A model generated the notes under the pieces. That model had not been told where the DNA came from and made no database searches. It saw only the letters and a list, made by a program, of their open reading frames with translations. From contig RFNL01000204.1 of NCBI GenBank assembly GCA_009927195.1, positions 1 through 5,999 of the forward strand: 5,999 bases of DNA. The letters run 5' to 3'. Shown piece after piece: positions 1 to 5,151 of this stretch (position 1 is the stretch's first letter; every line of letters starts with the position of its first letter). This DNA is from Betaproteobacteria bacterium. GTDB lineage: Bacteria > Pseudomonadota > Gammaproteobacteria > Burkholderiales > Burkholderiaceae_C. Position numbers and translations under genes: made by a program.

Positions 1-353
1 CCCAGCCACATCACAAACAAAGGGGCAAAAGCCACCTTGGGGGCGATTTGCAGGGCCAATAAGTAGGGCGACAAAACGGCCTCCACTTGGGGCGACAAAC
101 CCAATGCGTAGCCCATGGCCGCGCCCAAAGCTGCGCCCAACCCAAATCCGACCACCACCTCCAGCGAGGTGATGCTGCTGTGCCAAAGCAAACGTTCGCT
201 CGCATGAATGCGAAATAACTCCTCCCAGGTTTTACTGGCACTGGGCAAAATGAATTCAGGCACCCCCCACCAACCGGGCAGCCACTGCCAAGCGGCCAGA
301 AACAAGAGCGCGACCAGCACGCTCCAGCCGGTGGTTTTGGCACCTGAGCCCAT
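1..353 (-). CDS. ABC transporter permease, SsuC/TauC-like (partial)
   Basis: This is the inner-membrane permease of an ABC importer; 117 complete codons are visible and the C-terminus lies beyond the left edge. I chose the ATG at 353, three bases after the stop of the binding-protein gene. Residues 10-26 (WSVLVALLFLAAWQ...) are a first membrane segment. Residues 31-47 (VPEFILPSASKTWEEL) match the conserved 'LPSP..vw..l' stretch of the SsuC/TauC family. Residues 59-86 (SITSLEVVVGFGLG... with spaced glycines) form the second segment, and residues 96-117 (ending APLFVMWL) the third, typical of the family just before the ATPase-coupling loop. Full-length relatives are about 250 residues, so roughly half is seen. 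No strong Shine-Dalgarno precedes the start, so translational coupling to the upstream gene is likely. The family call is firm; the substrate is unknown. Confidence 0.88.
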   Translation of the reverse strand, partial: MGSGAKTTGWSVLVALLFLAAWQWLPGWWGVPEFILPSASKTWEELFRIHASERLLWHSSITSLEVVVGFGLGAALGAAMGYALGLSPQVEAVLSPYLLALQIAPKVAFAPLFVMWL

Positions 354-356
354 GCT

Positions 357-1349
357 TTATTTCAAGCCCGCAAATTGATTGGTGTAGAGCTCTTTGGCGG
401 GCACTTCTTTGGGCACGATGGCATTGCTGACATAAAACTTTTGCAGGTCCATCAAGCGCCCCTCATCCATCTGACCCAAGACCTTTTGGTTGGCATACAC
501 GTATTTGTTGTACAGCTCAAAGGTTTGCAAGATCAGGTCCTCTTTGCCTTTGTGCGCTGGCACATGGGCCACATAAGCCACAGTGGCCGCCTTGGGGTCT
601 TTCATGATGTCGCGCATGCCCTTTAAAGTGGCACGCACCAGTTTTTGGATCAGCTCAGGGTTTTTGGCAATGGTTTCATCGCTGGCCAAAATCGCTTGGG
701 CCATGCTTTTGAAATACACATCGGCGGGCAAGATATCGACCTTGGCACCAGCTGCCATGGCAGTGGCGGTCCAGTCGGGCACGGCTGCCATGGCCACTGC
801 CTTTTTGGCGGCGAATTGCTGCCACACACCGGCCGGTCCTGCCGACTGGATGTCCAAATCATTCTTGGTCAAGCCTGACTTGCTCAACATGCCCAGCAGG
901 GCGTAATAAGTGGTGTCGGTGTAGCCGGTGGTGGTGACCACCTGGCCTTTAAGTTCGCGTGGCGACTCGATGCGCGCATCTTTGTGGCTGACCAATTGCA
1001 TCAACGAGCCGGCACCCAATACGGCCACCGCTTTGACGGGAATGCCTTGACCACGCGCGATGATGGGCGTGTCGCCAATGGCGCCACCAATCACGGCATT
1101 GCCCGCACCAATTTGCTTGGCCACATCCACGCCACCACGGCCCCCCACGAACTTCACGTTCAATCCCTCCTGGGCGTAGTAACCCTTGGCCTGGGCCAGC
1201 ATCCAGGGGCCAAAGGCGGGCAAAAAGGCAGGTGCAGGCAGCAAGTAGGTGATTTCTTGCGCGCCAGCCGCAGGGGCTTGGGCCTGGCCGCTGATGGGCC
1301 CAAGGGCGGCCAAGGCGGTGGCCAAAGTGATCAGGGTACGTCGCATCAT
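357..1349 (-). CDS. ABC transporter substrate-binding protein (NMT1/SsuA/TauA-like)
   Basis: This 330-residue protein is the periplasmic ligand-binding component of the importer encoded with it. I chose the ATG at 1349 (MMRRTLITLA...) over the in-frame upstream ATG at 1400. It has an AGGAGA ribosome site six bases away and gives a proper signal peptide, whereas the upstream start overlaps the ATPase gene and adds a charged leader. The signal peptide is twin Arg at 3-4, a hydrophobic core at about 6-19, and AQA at 23-25 as a likely signal peptidase I site. There is no lipobox cysteine. Residues 53-65 (AQAKGYYAQEGLNV) are the family hallmark 'A...GYY..EGL.V', followed by a glycine-rich stretch and GNAVIGGAIGD near 90, the region that usually lines the ligand pocket. 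Family members bind sulfonates, nitrate, pyrimidine precursors or aromatic acids. Nothing here fixes the ligand. Confidence 0.9.
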   Translation of the reverse strand: MMRRTLITLATALAALGPISGQAQAPAAGAQEITYLLPAPAFLPAFGPWMLAQAKGYYAQEGLNVKFVGGRGGVDVAKQIGAGNAVIGGAIGDTPIIARGQGIPVKAVAVLGAGSLMQLVSHKDARIESPRELKGQVVTTTGYTDTTYYALLGMLSKSGLTKNDLDIQSAGPAGVWQQFAAKKAVAMAAVPDWTATAMAAGAKVDILPADVYFKSMAQAILASDETIAKNPELIQKLVRATLKGMRDIMKDPKAATVAYVAHVPAHKGKEDLILQTFELYNKYVYANQKVLGQMDEGRLMDLQKFYVSNAIVPKEVPAKELYTNQFAGLK

Positions 1350-1355
1350 GGTTTT

Positions 1356-1361
1356 TCTCCT
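1356..1361 (-). promoter_or_regulatory. Ribosome binding site of the substrate-binding protein gene
   Basis: The minus strand reads AGGAGA six bases before the ATG at 1349. This is the strongest Shine-Dalgarno in the left operon and decides the start of the binding protein against the upstream in-frame ATG at 1400. A strong site here fits the usual need for an excess of binding protein over ATPase and permease; that last point is inference. Confidence 0.75.
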
Positions 1362-1377
1362 AGGTATGGGTCGGGGA

Positions 1378-2169
1378 TCAATGGATATCGGTGTCTGCAT
1401 CGAGCTTGAGCAAGGCCATCAAGCGGGCCACGTAGTCGCCCGATTCGGGGTGTTTGCGTCGCTGCAAGGGCTTATCCCTGTCGGGCAAGGCCACGGTGAT
1501 TTGCTCCACGATGGTGCCAGGGCGTTCACTCATCACCAAGATGCGGTCGGACAAGGCCACAGCTTCAGCCAAGTCATGGGTGATGAACAAAACAGTTTTG
1601 CCGTGGGCCCGCACGCTGCGGGCCAGATCTTGTTGCAGGATCATTTTGGTTTGCGCGTCCAAGGCTGAGAACGGCTCATCCATCAGAAGCACCGTGGGGT
1701 CCACCGCCAATGTACGGGCCAACGCCGCGCGCTGGCGCATACCGCCCGAGAGTTGGTGCGGATAGTGCCCGCCAAAGCCTGCCAAGCGAAATTGCTGCAG
1801 CAACTGCTGCGAAATCTCATGCCGCTTGGATGGCGCCAGCCCACGCAACTCCAAACCAAACTCCACATTCTCAGCAATGGTTCGCCAAGGCAACAACAAA
1901 TCTTTTTGCAACATGAATGCCACTTTGGGATGTGGCCCTTGTACAGGCACACCCAACACCTTGACCACCCCAGCGGTGGGCGGCGCCAAACCAGAGCCGA
2001 TGTTGAGCAAGGTGCTTTTGCCGCAACCCGATGGGCCGATGATGGACACCACCTCACCGGCTTGGATGGCAAAACTGACCGCGCGCGCGGCCTGCACAGG
2101 AGGTTGCGAACGGCTGGCGGGAAATGTTTTGTCCACGCCCTCGAAGGCGATCGCAGCCAATGTGCTCAT
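1378..2169 (-). CDS. ABC transporter ATP-binding protein, SsuB/TauB/NrtD-like
   Basis: This 263-residue cytoplasmic ATPase powers the importer. All nucleotide-binding motifs are present: Walker A GPSGCGKST at 45-53, Q-loop glutamine at 88 (MLQKDLLLPWRT, typical of the nitrate/sulfonate/taurine group), signature LSGGMRQR at 140-147, Walker B VLLMDEP at 160-166, D-loop SALD at 168-171, and the switch histidine at 198 (ITHD). The length fits the family. The start at 2169 (MSTLAAIAFEGV) is preferred over an in-frame ATG at 2256. It forms an ATGA overlap with the ferredoxin stop, has AGGTG eight bases upstream, and begins where ATPase homology normally begins. The first 29 residues from the 2256 start would be antisense-like sequence inside the ferredoxin gene. 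The stop lies 28 bases before the binding-protein start, so the genes are co-transcribed. The substrate cannot be inferred from this subunit. Confidence 0.93.
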   Translation of the reverse strand: MSTLAAIAFEGVDKTFPASRSQPPVQAARAVSFAIQAGEVVSIIGPSGCGKSTLLNIGSGLAPPTAGVVKVLGVPVQGPHPKVAFMLQKDLLLPWRTIAENVEFGLELRGLAPSKRHEISQQLLQQFRLAGFGGHYPHQLSGGMRQRAALARTLAVDPTVLLMDEPFSALDAQTKMILQQDLARSVRAHGKTVLFITHDLAEAVALSDRILVMSERPGTIVEQITVALPDRDKPLQRRKHPESGDYVARLMALLKLDADTDIH

Positions 2170-2519
2170 GCAGGTTGCACCTGGACCCAGACGCGGCCGT
2201 CCGCTACCTTGGTGGGATAACACCGCAAGTCGCGCTGACCTATTTCGTTGAGGCATTTGCCACCATTGATTTCAAACCGGGCGGCATGCAAGGGGCACTC
2301 CACCACCCCATCTTCCACAAAGCCTTGCGACAACAAGGCATAGGCATGGGGGCACACATCCTCCAAAGCATGGACTTGGTCTTGGTGCAGAAACAAACCA
2401 ATTTTTTGCCCCATCACTTCCACGCCCGTGGGGAAATCCGGGTCCAAACCTGCTCGAGCGGCCACGTCATGCCACTCCCCGCTGGTTGGCATTTGTGAAT
2501 GTGAAGTGGGGTCGCTCAT
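2166..2519 (-). CDS. Rieske-type [2Fe-2S] ferredoxin
   Basis: This is a 117-residue small soluble Rieske ferredoxin. The cluster ligands are complete: CPH at 56-58 and CPLH at 75-78, that is C-x-H-(16)-C-x2-H, followed by AARFEINGGK, the usual 'Fd...G' continuation. There is no signal peptide or membrane anchor, so it is cytoplasmic, unlike the bc1-complex Rieske protein. Size and motif spacing match ferredoxins of ring-hydroxylating dioxygenases and NirD-like proteins, which pass electrons from a reductase to an oxygenase or act as a small subunit. No oxygenase or reductase is in view. The ATG at 2519 has no clear Shine-Dalgarno; Met10 is an alternative start but also lacks one. It is the first gene of the leftward operon, and its stop overlaps the ATPase start (ATGA). 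The specific redox partner is unknown. Confidence 0.9.
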   Translation of the reverse strand: MSDPTSHSQMPTSGEWHDVAARAGLDPDFPTGVEVMGQKIGLFLHQDQVHALEDVCPHAYALLSQGFVEDGVVECPLHAARFEINGGKCLNEIGQRDLRCYPTKVADGRVWVQVQPA

Positions 2520-2521
2520 AC

Positions 2522-2537
2522 GTTTTAAATATAAAAC
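2522..2537. repeat. AT-rich inverted repeat just upstream of the ferredoxin start
   Basis: GTTTTA at 2522-2527 and its exact complement TAAAAC at 2532-2537 are separated by AATA. It is the most AT-rich stretch in the window and ends three bases before the ferredoxin start codon. It would lie in the early transcribed region if the promoter at 2557-2584 is right. It could be an operator or simply an unstructured translation-initiation region; AT-rich leaders give short repeats by chance. Confidence 0.45.
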
Positions 2538-2556
2538 AACGATTTAGGATAGAACC

Positions 2557-2584
2557 ATTATGGCGTTTCCCTGCCACCCCTCAA
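2557..2584 (-). promoter_or_regulatory. Candidate sigma-70 promoter of the ferredoxin/ABC operon
   Basis: On the minus strand, TTGAGG (2584-2579, four of six matches to TTGACA) and CATAAT (2562-2557, five of six matches to TATAAT) are 16 bases apart. Transcription would start near 2550 and leave a leader of about 30 bases before the ferredoxin ATG. The -35 overlaps a small dyad, CCCCT-CAA-AGGGG at 2577-2589, which could be a regulator site. The position fits; the match is moderate and untested. Confidence 0.35.
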
Positions 2585-2602
2585 AGGGGGTCAAGGCTTT
2601 TT

Positions 2603-2630
2603 CTTGTGGGGGAAAACCCTTTGCCACAAG
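2603..2630. repeat. Inverted repeat CTTGTGG-N14-CCACAAG
   Basis: CTTGTGG (2603-2609) and CCACAAG (2624-2630) are perfect 7-bp complements around a 14-base centre that itself contains GGG-AAAA-CCC. It lies about 55 to 80 bases upstream of the proposed ferredoxin transcription start, a usual place for an activator such as a LysR-type regulator. It could also fold as a bulged hairpin. No known motif is recognised. Confidence 0.4.
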
Positions 2631-2709
2631 CCCACCCGGGGCCATCCATCCCCCAGCGCCGTGCAAGCCTTTTTAAGATAGCGCCAAGCACTGCCCCTCC
2701 AGCCCTCTT

Positions 2710-2718
2710 TTATCCACA
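2710..2718 (+). promoter_or_regulatory. Exact DnaA-box 9-mer
   Basis: The bases read TTATCCACA, the consensus high-affinity DnaA-binding 9-mer. By composition-free chance a given 9-mer is expected about 0.05 times on both strands of a 6-kb window. Only this one exact copy was noticed. A looser relative, TTTGCCACA, lies at 2620-2628. No AT-rich unwinding element or box cluster is present, so this is not an origin; it could be a titration or regulatory site, or chance. Confidence 0.4.
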
Positions 2719-2722
2719 CCAG

Positions 2723-2748
2723 CGCGGGCCCGATTCAACCCGCGTTTT
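2723..2748 (+). terminator. Weak terminator-like GC hairpin with T tract
   Basis: CGCGGG (2723-2728) and CCCGCG (2739-2744) form a perfect 6-bp all-GC stem with a 10-base loop. Four T residues (2745-2748) follow on the plus strand. This resembles a weak intrinsic terminator or attenuator, but the T tract is short and no plus-strand gene ends upstream. It would only matter if a transcript enters from the left, for example a leader of leuC or a small RNA. Confidence 0.2.
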
Positions 2749-2932
2749 CAGTGCCCAAGCGTTGCGCGCCCGGTTGCCAAACAGCATCCCAGATTGCACG
2801 GGTGCTTTGAAGCATGGATCGGGGTGGTCCAGCCCCACCGAAGCACAATGGCCGATCGCACATTGACCAGCCATTGCCAGTTTGCGCGATCCAGCGCTTG
2901 CCAAGCCCACCTTTGAAGAATTCCACCCCCAA

Positions 2933-2947
2933 GGCATGCGCCATGCC
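2933..2947. repeat. Short perfect hairpin GGCATG-CGC-CATGCC
   Basis: Six-base complementary arms (2933-2938 and 2942-2947) flank a three-base loop, about 110 bases before leuC. The strand-symmetric arms could be a regulator half-site pair or a small stem. No T tract follows. Chance is a reasonable explanation for a 6-bp dyad. Confidence 0.3.
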
Positions 2948-2993
2948 GAACCACAGACCATTGTGGGCAGCGATTGAATGCAGGTGACACCAT

Positions 2994-3019
2994 GGCCCAG
3001 AAGCACCCATCACTGGGCC
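2994..3019. repeat. 7-bp dyad directly upstream of the leuC -10, possible operator
   Basis: GGCCCAG (2994-3000) and CTGGGCC (3013-3019) are perfect complements separated by 12 bases, and the right arm touches the proposed leuC -10 at 3020. If transcription starts near 3032, the dyad spans the -35 and the spacer, a position typical of a repressor site or of an activator acting at a promoter with a poor -35. No recognisable -35 is present, which would fit activator dependence. This is inference from position. Confidence 0.4.
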
Positions 3020-3025
3020 TAAAAT
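3020..3025 (+). promoter_or_regulatory. Candidate -10 element of the leu operon
   Basis: TAAAAT matches TATAAT at five of six positions and lies 33 bases before the leuC ATG. Transcription would start near 3032 with a leader of about 27 bases that contains the ribosome site. At 16 to 18 bases upstream only CCAGAA-like sequence is found, so the -35 is poor or absent. Promoters with TAAAAT are common in Burkholderiales, from general knowledge. Confidence 0.4.
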
Positions 3026-3048
3026 CCGCGCTCTTTGGCCACTCAACC

Positions 3049-3052
3049 AGGA
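3049..3052 (+). promoter_or_regulatory. Ribosome binding site of leuC
   Basis: AGGA lies six bases before the ATG at 3059. It selects this start rather than the in-frame upstream ATG at 3035, which would add eight residues (MATQPGRS) not expected at a LeuC N-terminus and has no ribosome site. Confidence 0.65.
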
Positions 3053-3058
3053 CGATCC

Positions 3059-4480
3059 ATGGGACGCACGCTCTACGACAAGATTTGGGACGAACACCTT
3101 GTGACATCCGAGGAAGATGGCACGGCCGTCTTGTACATTGACCGGCATTTGGTGCACGAGGTCACCAGTGCCCAGGCCTATGAAGGCCTGCGCGTTGCCA
3201 AACGCAAGGTCTGGCGGGTGAGTTCGGTGATTGCCACCGCCGACCACAACACACCAACGACAGGTTGGGAGTTGGGCTATGACGGTTTGACCGATCCCAT
3301 CAGCAAAGAGCAAATCACCACCTTGGACCGCAATATGGCCGAACACGGTGCTGCCGCCTACTTTCCGTTTCTGTCCAAACGCCAAGGCATTGTGCATGTG
3401 ATCGGCCCTGAAAACGGTGCCACCTTGCCCGGCATGACGGTGGTCTGCGGCGATTCGCACACCTCAACCCATGGCGCATTTGGTGCCCTCGCCCACGGCA
3501 TTGGCACCTCTGAGGTGGAGCATGTGTTGGCCACCCAAACCTTGCTGACCAAAAAAGCCAAAAACATGCGCATCCAAGTCGATGGCAGCTTGGCCAAAGG
3601 ATTGACGGGCAAAGACATGGTGTTGGCCATCATTGGAAAAATTGGCACCGCCGGTGGCACTGGCCACACGATTGAATTTGCCGGCTCTGCAGTGCGCGCC
3701 CTGAGCATGGAAGGTCGCATGACCTTGTGCAACATGGCCATCGAGGCCGGTGCCCGTGCCGGCCTGGTGGCGGTGGACGACAAAACCATTGAATACCTGC
3801 GTGGCCGACCGCTGTCACCCAAAGGCTTTGAATGGGACCAGGCCGTGGCTTACTGGAAAACCTTGCAATCCGATGCGGATGCCCACTTCGACGCGGTGGT
3901 GCAACTCAACGCCGCGGAAATTGCACCGCAAGTCACTTGGGGCACTTCACCGGAGATGGTGCTATCGGTACAGGACCGCGTGCCCGATCCGGACAAAGAG
4001 AAAGATGCCAGCAAGCGCATGGCCATTGAACGCGCCCTGACCTACATGGGCTTGCAACCCGGCAAACCCATTTCAGACATCACGGTGGACAAAATCTTCA
4101 TCGGCTCATGCACCAACAGCCGCATCGAAGACATGCGCGAAGCCGCAGCGGTGGTCAAGCGCCTGGGCCAAAAAGTGGCACGCAATGTCAAGCTGGCCCT
4201 GATCGTGCCTGGCTCTGGTTTGGTCAAAGCCCAGGCCGAGAAGGAGGGCCTGGACGAAATTTTCAAAGCCGCTGGATTTGAATGGCGCGAACCCGGCTGC
4301 TCGATGTGCCTTGGCATGAACGCCGATCGGCTTGAAGCGGGCGAACGCTGCGCCTCTACCAGCAATCGCAACTTCGAAGGCCGTCAAGGCACCGGTGGGC
4401 GCACCCACTTGGTCAGCCCCGCCATGGCCGCTGCAGCAGCCATCCATGGCCATTTTGTTGACGTGCGCCAATTTGTTTGA
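3059..4480 (+). CDS. leuC: 3-isopropylmalate dehydratase large subunit
   Basis: LeuC (473 residues, normal length) and LeuD together isomerise 2-isopropylmalate to 3-isopropylmalate in the cytoplasm, the second step specific to leucine synthesis. It belongs to the aconitase superfamily. The N-terminus MGRTLYDKIWDEH is typical. GDSHTSTHG at 131-139 is a conserved active-site segment. The three [4Fe-4S] ligands are Cys351 (GSCTNSR), Cys414 and Cys417 (PGCSMCLGMN). ASTSNRNFEGRQG near the C-terminus is the usual aconitase-family signature. The start is set by AGGA at 3049 and by homology. It is the first gene of the leu operon, 11 bases ahead of leuD. A possible regulatory dyad precedes the promoter. 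Homoaconitase-type relatives share the fold, but the sequence and the leuD-leuB neighbours make LeuC secure. Confidence 0.98.
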   Translation: MGRTLYDKIWDEHLVTSEEDGTAVLYIDRHLVHEVTSAQAYEGLRVAKRKVWRVSSVIATADHNTPTTGWELGYDGLTDPISKEQITTLDRNMAEHGAAAYFPFLSKRQGIVHVIGPENGATLPGMTVVCGDSHTSTHGAFGALAHGIGTSEVEHVLATQTLLTKKAKNMRIQVDGSLAKGLTGKDMVLAIIGKIGTAGGTGHTIEFAGSAVRALSMEGRMTLCNMAIEAGARAGLVAVDDKTIEYLRGRPLSPKGFEWDQAVAYWKTLQSDADAHFDAVVQLNAAEIAPQVTWGTSPEMVLSVQDRVPDPDKEKDASKRMAIERALTYMGLQPGKPISDITVDKIFIGSCTNSRIEDMREAAAVVKRLGQKVARNVKLALIVPGSGLVKAQAEKEGLDEIFKAAGFEWREPGCSMCLGMNADRLEAGERCASTSNRNFEGRQGTGGRTHLVSPAMAAAAAIHGHFVDVRQFV

Positions 4481-4491
4481 AAGCCAAGACC

Positions 4492-5151
4492 ATGAATAAA
4501 TTCACCGTGCACAAAGGGCTGGTCGCCCCCATGGACCGCGAAAACGTCGACACCGACGCCATCATTCCCAAGCAGTTTTTAAAGTCCATCAAGAAAACCG
4601 GCTTTGGCCCCAACTTGTTTGACGAGTGGCGTTATCTTGACCACGGCGAGCCTGGGCAAGACAACAGCCAACGCAAGATCAACCCCGACTTCATCTTGAA
4701 CCAGCCCCGTTACAAGGGTGCGTCGATATTGCTGGCGCGCAAAAACTTTGGCTGCGGGTCCTCGCGCGAGCATGCGCCCTGGGCCCTGGAACAATACGGT
4801 TTTCGCGCCATCTTGGCCCCCAGCTTTGCAGACATCTTTTTCAACAACAGCTTTAAAAACGGCTTGCTGCCCATTGTCTTGCCCGAAACCATCATTGGGC
4901 AATTGTTTGACGAGTGCTTGGGTTTTCCCGGCTACGAATTGACGGTGGATTTGGACCGGCAATTTGTGGTGCGGCCGCAAGGCGAGGTAATCCCTTTCGA
5001 AGTACAACCGTTTCGCCGCTATTGCCTGATGAATGGTTTGGACGACATTGGCCTGACCCTGCGCCACGCCGACAAAATCCGTGATTTTGAAGCCGCCCGC
5101 TTGAGCGCCAAACCCTGGTTGGCGCAAACCATGCCCGAGAACTACCGATGA
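4492..5151 (+). CDS. leuD: 3-isopropylmalate dehydratase small subunit
   Basis: LeuD is the small (swivel-domain) subunit of isopropylmalate isomerase and completes the active site of LeuC. The protein has 219 residues, slightly longer than the common 200-215. The N-terminus reads HKGLVAPMDRENVDTDAIIP, with the conserved D-x-x-N-V-D-T-D-x-I-I-P motif at 15-26. FGCGSSREH at 86-94 is the substrate-binding loop. APSFADIFFNNSFKNGLLP follows, as in all bacterial LeuD proteins. I chose the ATG at 4492. A TTG at 4477 overlapping the leuC stop would add five residues without homology. Only a weak AAG-rich stretch precedes the ATG, so translation is probably coupled to leuC, whose stop is 11 bases away. 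Its own stop overlaps the leuB start by ATGA. Confidence 0.98.
   Translation: MNKFTVHKGLVAPMDRENVDTDAIIPKQFLKSIKKTGFGPNLFDEWRYLDHGEPGQDNSQRKINPDFILNQPRYKGASILLARKNFGCGSSREHAPWALEQYGFRAILAPSFADIFFNNSFKNGLLPIVLPETIIGQLFDECLGFPGYELTVDLDRQFVVRPQGEVIPFEVQPFRRYCLMNGLDDIGLTLRHADKIRDFEAARLSAKPWLAQTMPENYR

Larger units (their letters stand above)
2520..3058. other. Divergent intergenic region without a convincing gene
   Basis: This 539-bp spacer separates the leftward ferredoxin/ABC operon from the rightward leu operon, so it must hold both promoters. Open frames that cross it, including a long minus-strand frame running from inside leuC to 2735, show no recognisable domain, no good ribosome site and no link to a neighbour. 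I read them as chance. No tRNA-like cloverleaf or leucine-rich leader peptide was found. It contains five short perfect inverted repeats, a smaller 5-bp dyad at 2577-2589, and one exact DnaA-box 9-mer, each listed separately or with the promoter it overlaps. A decayed gene or a small RNA cannot be excluded by eye. Confidence 0.7.

Noticed and set aside
11..343. A 110-codon minus-strand open frame in the permease region
   Set aside because: It is shifted one frame from the real permease frame, which is open from 353 to the window edge and has clear SsuC/TauC-type membrane segments.
984..1668. Overlapping plus-strand open frames opposite the binding-protein and ATPase genes
   Set aside because: They lie antisense to well-supported genes, lack ribosome sites and show no domain.
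2710..2718. Replication origin
   Set aside because: One DnaA box alone, without a box cluster, an AT-rich unwinding element, or dnaA, dnaN, gidA or parA genes nearby, does not make an origin.
2486..2866. A 126-codon plus-strand open frame starting inside the ferredoxin gene
   Set aside because: It begins antisense to the ferredoxin, crosses both candidate regulatory regions and has a low-complexity, proline- and arginine-rich product without a known motif.
2992..3128. A short plus-strand frame with AGGTGA four bases before its ATG, overlapping the leuC start, considered as a leader peptide
   Set aside because: It has no leucine run, contains the proposed leuC -10 inside it, and ends well inside leuC in another frame, which would hinder rather than help leuC translation.
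2735..3460. A 241-codon minus-strand open frame running from inside leuC into the spacer
   Set aside because: Most of its length is antisense to a certain leuC gene, it has no recognisable domain or ribosome site, and the other minus frames here are also open for long stretches, as expected from base composition.
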